A DNA stretch of 64,000 nucleotides. Origin: Phycisphaerales bacterium (GTDB lineage: Bacteria > Planctomycetota > Phycisphaerae > Tepidisphaerales > Tepidisphaeraceae). Made by a program: the position numbers and the translations under genes. The notes beneath the pieces are model-generated. The model worked only from the letters and a program-made list of their open reading frames with translations, had not been told where the DNA came from and searched no databases. Positions 62,005 through 64,000 of the stretch are shown in pieces (the stretch's first letter is position 1; every line of letters starts with the position of its first letter). The stretch is from assembly GCA_020847375.1 (NCBI GenBank), contig JADLCB010000002.1:75877-139876 (forward strand). Direction: 5' to 3'.

Positions 62005-63357
62005 TTACAACCGGCTGATCTCCAGTTTCACCGCATCGACGATGCGCTGCAGATCGTCAATCGGCATCGCCAGGGGCGGCATGAGCACGAGCGTATCGCC
62101 CAGCGGCCGGATGATGACACCATGACGCCGAATCGCGGTACAGACTTGCGCGCCAACGCGCTGACGCGGATCGAACGGTTTTTTTGCAGCCCGATCCGCC
62201 ACCAGCTCGATCCCCACCATCAACCCTTTCTGGCGGATTTCGCCCACGGGTTGCAACGGGCTGATCTCCTGCAACATTTTCGTCAGGATCGAGGCTTTGT
62301 GCTGCACCTGGTTGACCAGATCATGCTTTGCAAACAAGTCCAGCGAAGCCAGCGCCGCAGCACACGCCAGCGGATTGCCGGTGTAGGTATGGCCGTGATA
62401 AAAAGTCCGGCCTTCCTCCGGCTGACCCAGAAAAGTCTGGAAAATTTCATCGGTGGCAAATGTGGCTGCCAGCGGCAGATACCCGCCGGTGATCCCCTTG
62501 GCGACGCACATCAGATCGGGTTGAACCTGCTCATGTTCGCAGGCAAACATCCGTCCCGTGCGACCAAAACCTGTTGCCACTTCATCGCAAATCAGCAGCA
62601 CGTCATACTCATCGCACAGCGCCCGCACTCCCGCCAGATAGCCGGTGGGCTGGATAATCATGCCGGCAGCGCCCTGCACGATCGGCTCAACGCAGACCGC
62701 GGCGATATTCTGATGATGCTGCTGAAGAATTTGGCGCATCTGGTTCAGGCAGGCATCGCGCACCTGCTGCGCATCGGCGGCGCTGCCGTCACCGTTAAAG
62801 CGATAGACAAAAGGTGTCGGAGCGAAATGCACCTGAAACAGCAGCGGGAAATAAGGACGGTGAAAGGCGGTTGTCCGGCCAACCGACATCGAACCGGTGG
62901 TGTCGCCGTGATAGGCTTCGGTCAGCCCGATGAACTGGTTTTTCTCTCCCCTGCCGCGATTATGCCAGTACTGAACCGCCAGTTTGAAGGCGATTTCCGC
63001 AGCGGTGGCGCCGGCATCGCTGTAAAAAATCCGGCTTAAATTATTGGGCACGATCGACATGAGTCGCGCCGCCAGCTCGATGGCCGGCTGCGACGCCAAG
63101 CCCAGCATGGTTGAATGGGCGATTTTGTCCAGTTGATCGCGAATCGCCTGGTCAATTTCCGCCACCCGATGCCCATGCACATTGCACCAGAGCGAGGAGA
63201 CCCCATCCAGATAACGCTGGCCGTCGGAATCAATCAATTCCATCCCATCGCCAGCAATGATCACCAGCGGATCATCCGCCAGCCACTGCTGCATATGGGT
63301 AAATGGATGCCAAAGATACTTCTTATCCAAATCGCGTAACGTCTGAGTCGTAGGCAT
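62005..63357 (-). CDS. bioA: adenosylmethionine-8-amino-7-oxononanoate aminotransferase
   Basis: 450 residues. Class III aminotransferase: KYLWHPFTHMQQW start typical of BioA, FYSDAGATAAEIAFKLAVQY, AYHGDTTGSMSVG, LLICDEVATGFGRTG and PLP lysine in VAKGITGGYLPLAAT. It converts KAPA to DAPA using SAM as amino donor. It precedes bioD, so the operon contributes the two middle steps of biotin synthesis. Confidence 0.95.
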   Translation of the reverse strand: MPTTQTLRDLDKKYLWHPFTHMQQWLADDPLVIIAGDGMELIDSDGQRYLDGVSSLWCNVHGHRVAEIDQAIRDQLDKIAHSTMLGLASQPAIELAARLMSIVPNNLSRIFYSDAGATAAEIAFKLAVQYWHNRGRGEKNQFIGLTEAYHGDTTGSMSVGRTTAFHRPYFPLLFQVHFAPTPFVYRFNGDGSAADAQQVRDACLNQMRQILQQHHQNIAAVCVEPIVQGAAGMIIQPTGYLAGVRALCDEYDVLLICDEVATGFGRTGRMFACEHEQVQPDLMCVAKGITGGYLPLAATFATDEIFQTFLGQPEEGRTFYHGHTYTGNPLACAAALASLDLFAKHDLVNQVQHKASILTKMLQEISPLQPVGEIRQKGLMVGIELVADRAAKKPFDPRQRVGAQVCTAIRRHGVIIRPLGDTLVLMPPLAMPIDDLQRIVDAVKLEISRL

Positions 63358-63502
63358 GCAGCGGGCAGGATACCCGCTATCGCCGGTGGATTGAAGTTGC
63401 AGGGACGCTCTGGCGCCATCAGCTCAATTGGCCGGGCAGTTGACGCTTAATCAGCGGATTTTAGGTTCAAGCCCTCAATGGCGCATTGCCGACCTTGACG
63501 CA

Positions 63503-64000
63503 TCATCGCGCCTGAAGCTCCGTCTCCACTCGTCCCGTCTGATTTACACTGGAGACTTTCAGCCAGTTGAGCATTCCGGTCCTCATGTCGTAGCCATACT
63601 GGGTAACATCCAGCGGGCCTTGTTCGACCACCACGGCGATTCCGCCCTGCATACCCGCAAATGTTGTCCGATACTGGACCACAGGATCCTCGTCGATCAC
63701 CGTGCCGGCCTGGAGCTGCTGGGCGGCCCGGGGAGAAAGCCACAGACAGCCCCGCCCGGCTGAAGAAAAGCACCGCATCGTAACCGACTCCTGCACGGGC
63801 AGATTATTGCCGATCCCCCGCCGGGTATGCATCTTGACGACCGCCGCTGCGCTGGCTGGCCCGGTCGGCTGAACCACCTCAAAACTCATCGTGATCGGCA
63901 ACGCCGGCAAGGAACCCGTGGGAAGGACCGCCGCGTATCCGCCGCTTAATTCCAGCGTCTGGCCTGTGGTGGCAGCCCACGGCGGTGGCGGTTCGGCAGC
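63503..64000 (-). CDS. hypothetical exported-type protein, 5' end missing
   Basis: 165 codons; the frame is open to the right edge, so the start lies outside the window. Text such as AAEPPPPWAATTGQTLELSG, then VRCFSSAGRGC-like (MRCFSSAGRGCLWLSPRAAQ) and YRTTFAGMQGGIAVVVEQGP, is beta-rich. No family recognised. It ends 145 nt before bioA. Confidence 0.55.
   Translation of the reverse strand, partial: AAEPPPPWAATTGQTLELSGGYAAVLPTGSLPALPITMSFEVVQPTGPASAAAVVKMHTRRGIGNNLPVQESVTMRCFSSAGRGCLWLSPRAAQQLQAGTVIDEDPVVQYRTTFAGMQGGIAVVVEQGPLDVTQYGYDMRTGMLNWLKVSSVNQTGRVETELQAR

Overview
The window looks like chromosome of a planctomycete, most likely from the Phycisphaerae side. The evidence is the PEP-CTERM exported proteins, H-X9-DG type pseudopilins, a planctomycete/verrucomicrobia-type bacterial microcompartment (BMC) locus, a lone zinc-ribbon membrane protein and AsmA-like giants. 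No rRNA or CRISPR array was found. Taxonomy is inferred from gene content only.

Layout. 1-3445 (minus): the 5' part of a pyruvate:ferredoxin oxidoreductase, then a small exported-protein operon (PEP-CTERM protein, pseudopilin, membrane-anchored protein). 3727-13146: a tRNA-Gly(GCC) gene holding a 9.35-kb integrated element with perfect 45-bp att repeats. The element has a tyrosine integrase, small HTH regulators, a replication module (DnaB-like ATPase, PrimPol-type primase, SSB-like protein), an AlpA-like protein, a complete terminase large subunit and a zinc-ribbon protein. It has no capsid, portal, tail or lysis gene, so it resembles a phage satellite. 13381-16864 (plus): SDR, CoA-transferase and thiolase operon for acetoacetate/3-hydroxybutyrate type metabolism. 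17096-30315: tRNA-Val, then two blocks of type IV pilus/type II secretion-like genes (pilM-N-O-P, secretin, TPR lipoprotein, six pseudopilin-like proteins), interrupted by a plus-strand PEP-CTERM gene. 30316-31112 has no convincing gene but contains a run of hairpins that may be a structured RNA.

31113-40913 (minus): a BMC operon with PduL phosphotransacylase, three BMC-H shell proteins, three BMC-P (EutN/CcmL) vertex proteins, acetate kinase, CoA-acylating aldehyde dehydrogenase, class II aldolase, a EutT-N-terminus-like protein, a DeoR regulator and a TIM-barrel isomerase. From family knowledge it would cleave fuculose/rhamnulose phosphate inside the shell and convert lactaldehyde through lactyl-CoA to lactyl-phosphate and ATP. 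Aldolase, aldehyde dehydrogenase and PduL each carry a terminal amphipathic helix that looks like an encapsulation peptide. Three copies of a TGTTTCAT-like motif overlap the sigma70-like promoter of the operon.

41000-64000: housekeeping genes: DNA polymerase III delta prime, a PP2A-like phosphatase, transaldolase, UbiA prenyltransferase, AlkA glycosylase, CYTH protein, leucyl-tRNA synthetase, GyrA, asparagine synthetase, an AsmA-like protein, a lipoprotein, two tiny membrane proteins, and bioD/bioA.

The most unusual signal is in the integrated element. Its attachment core lies inside the 3' end of the integrase gene. In the integrated state the host tRNA sequence supplies the integrase stop codon. 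In the reconstructed excised circle the integrase frame runs through attP and stays open for 75 more codons, ending in a GTGA overlap with the region leading to the terminase. Excision is therefore predicted to change the integrase C-terminus and to place the terminase operon downstream of the integrase promoter.
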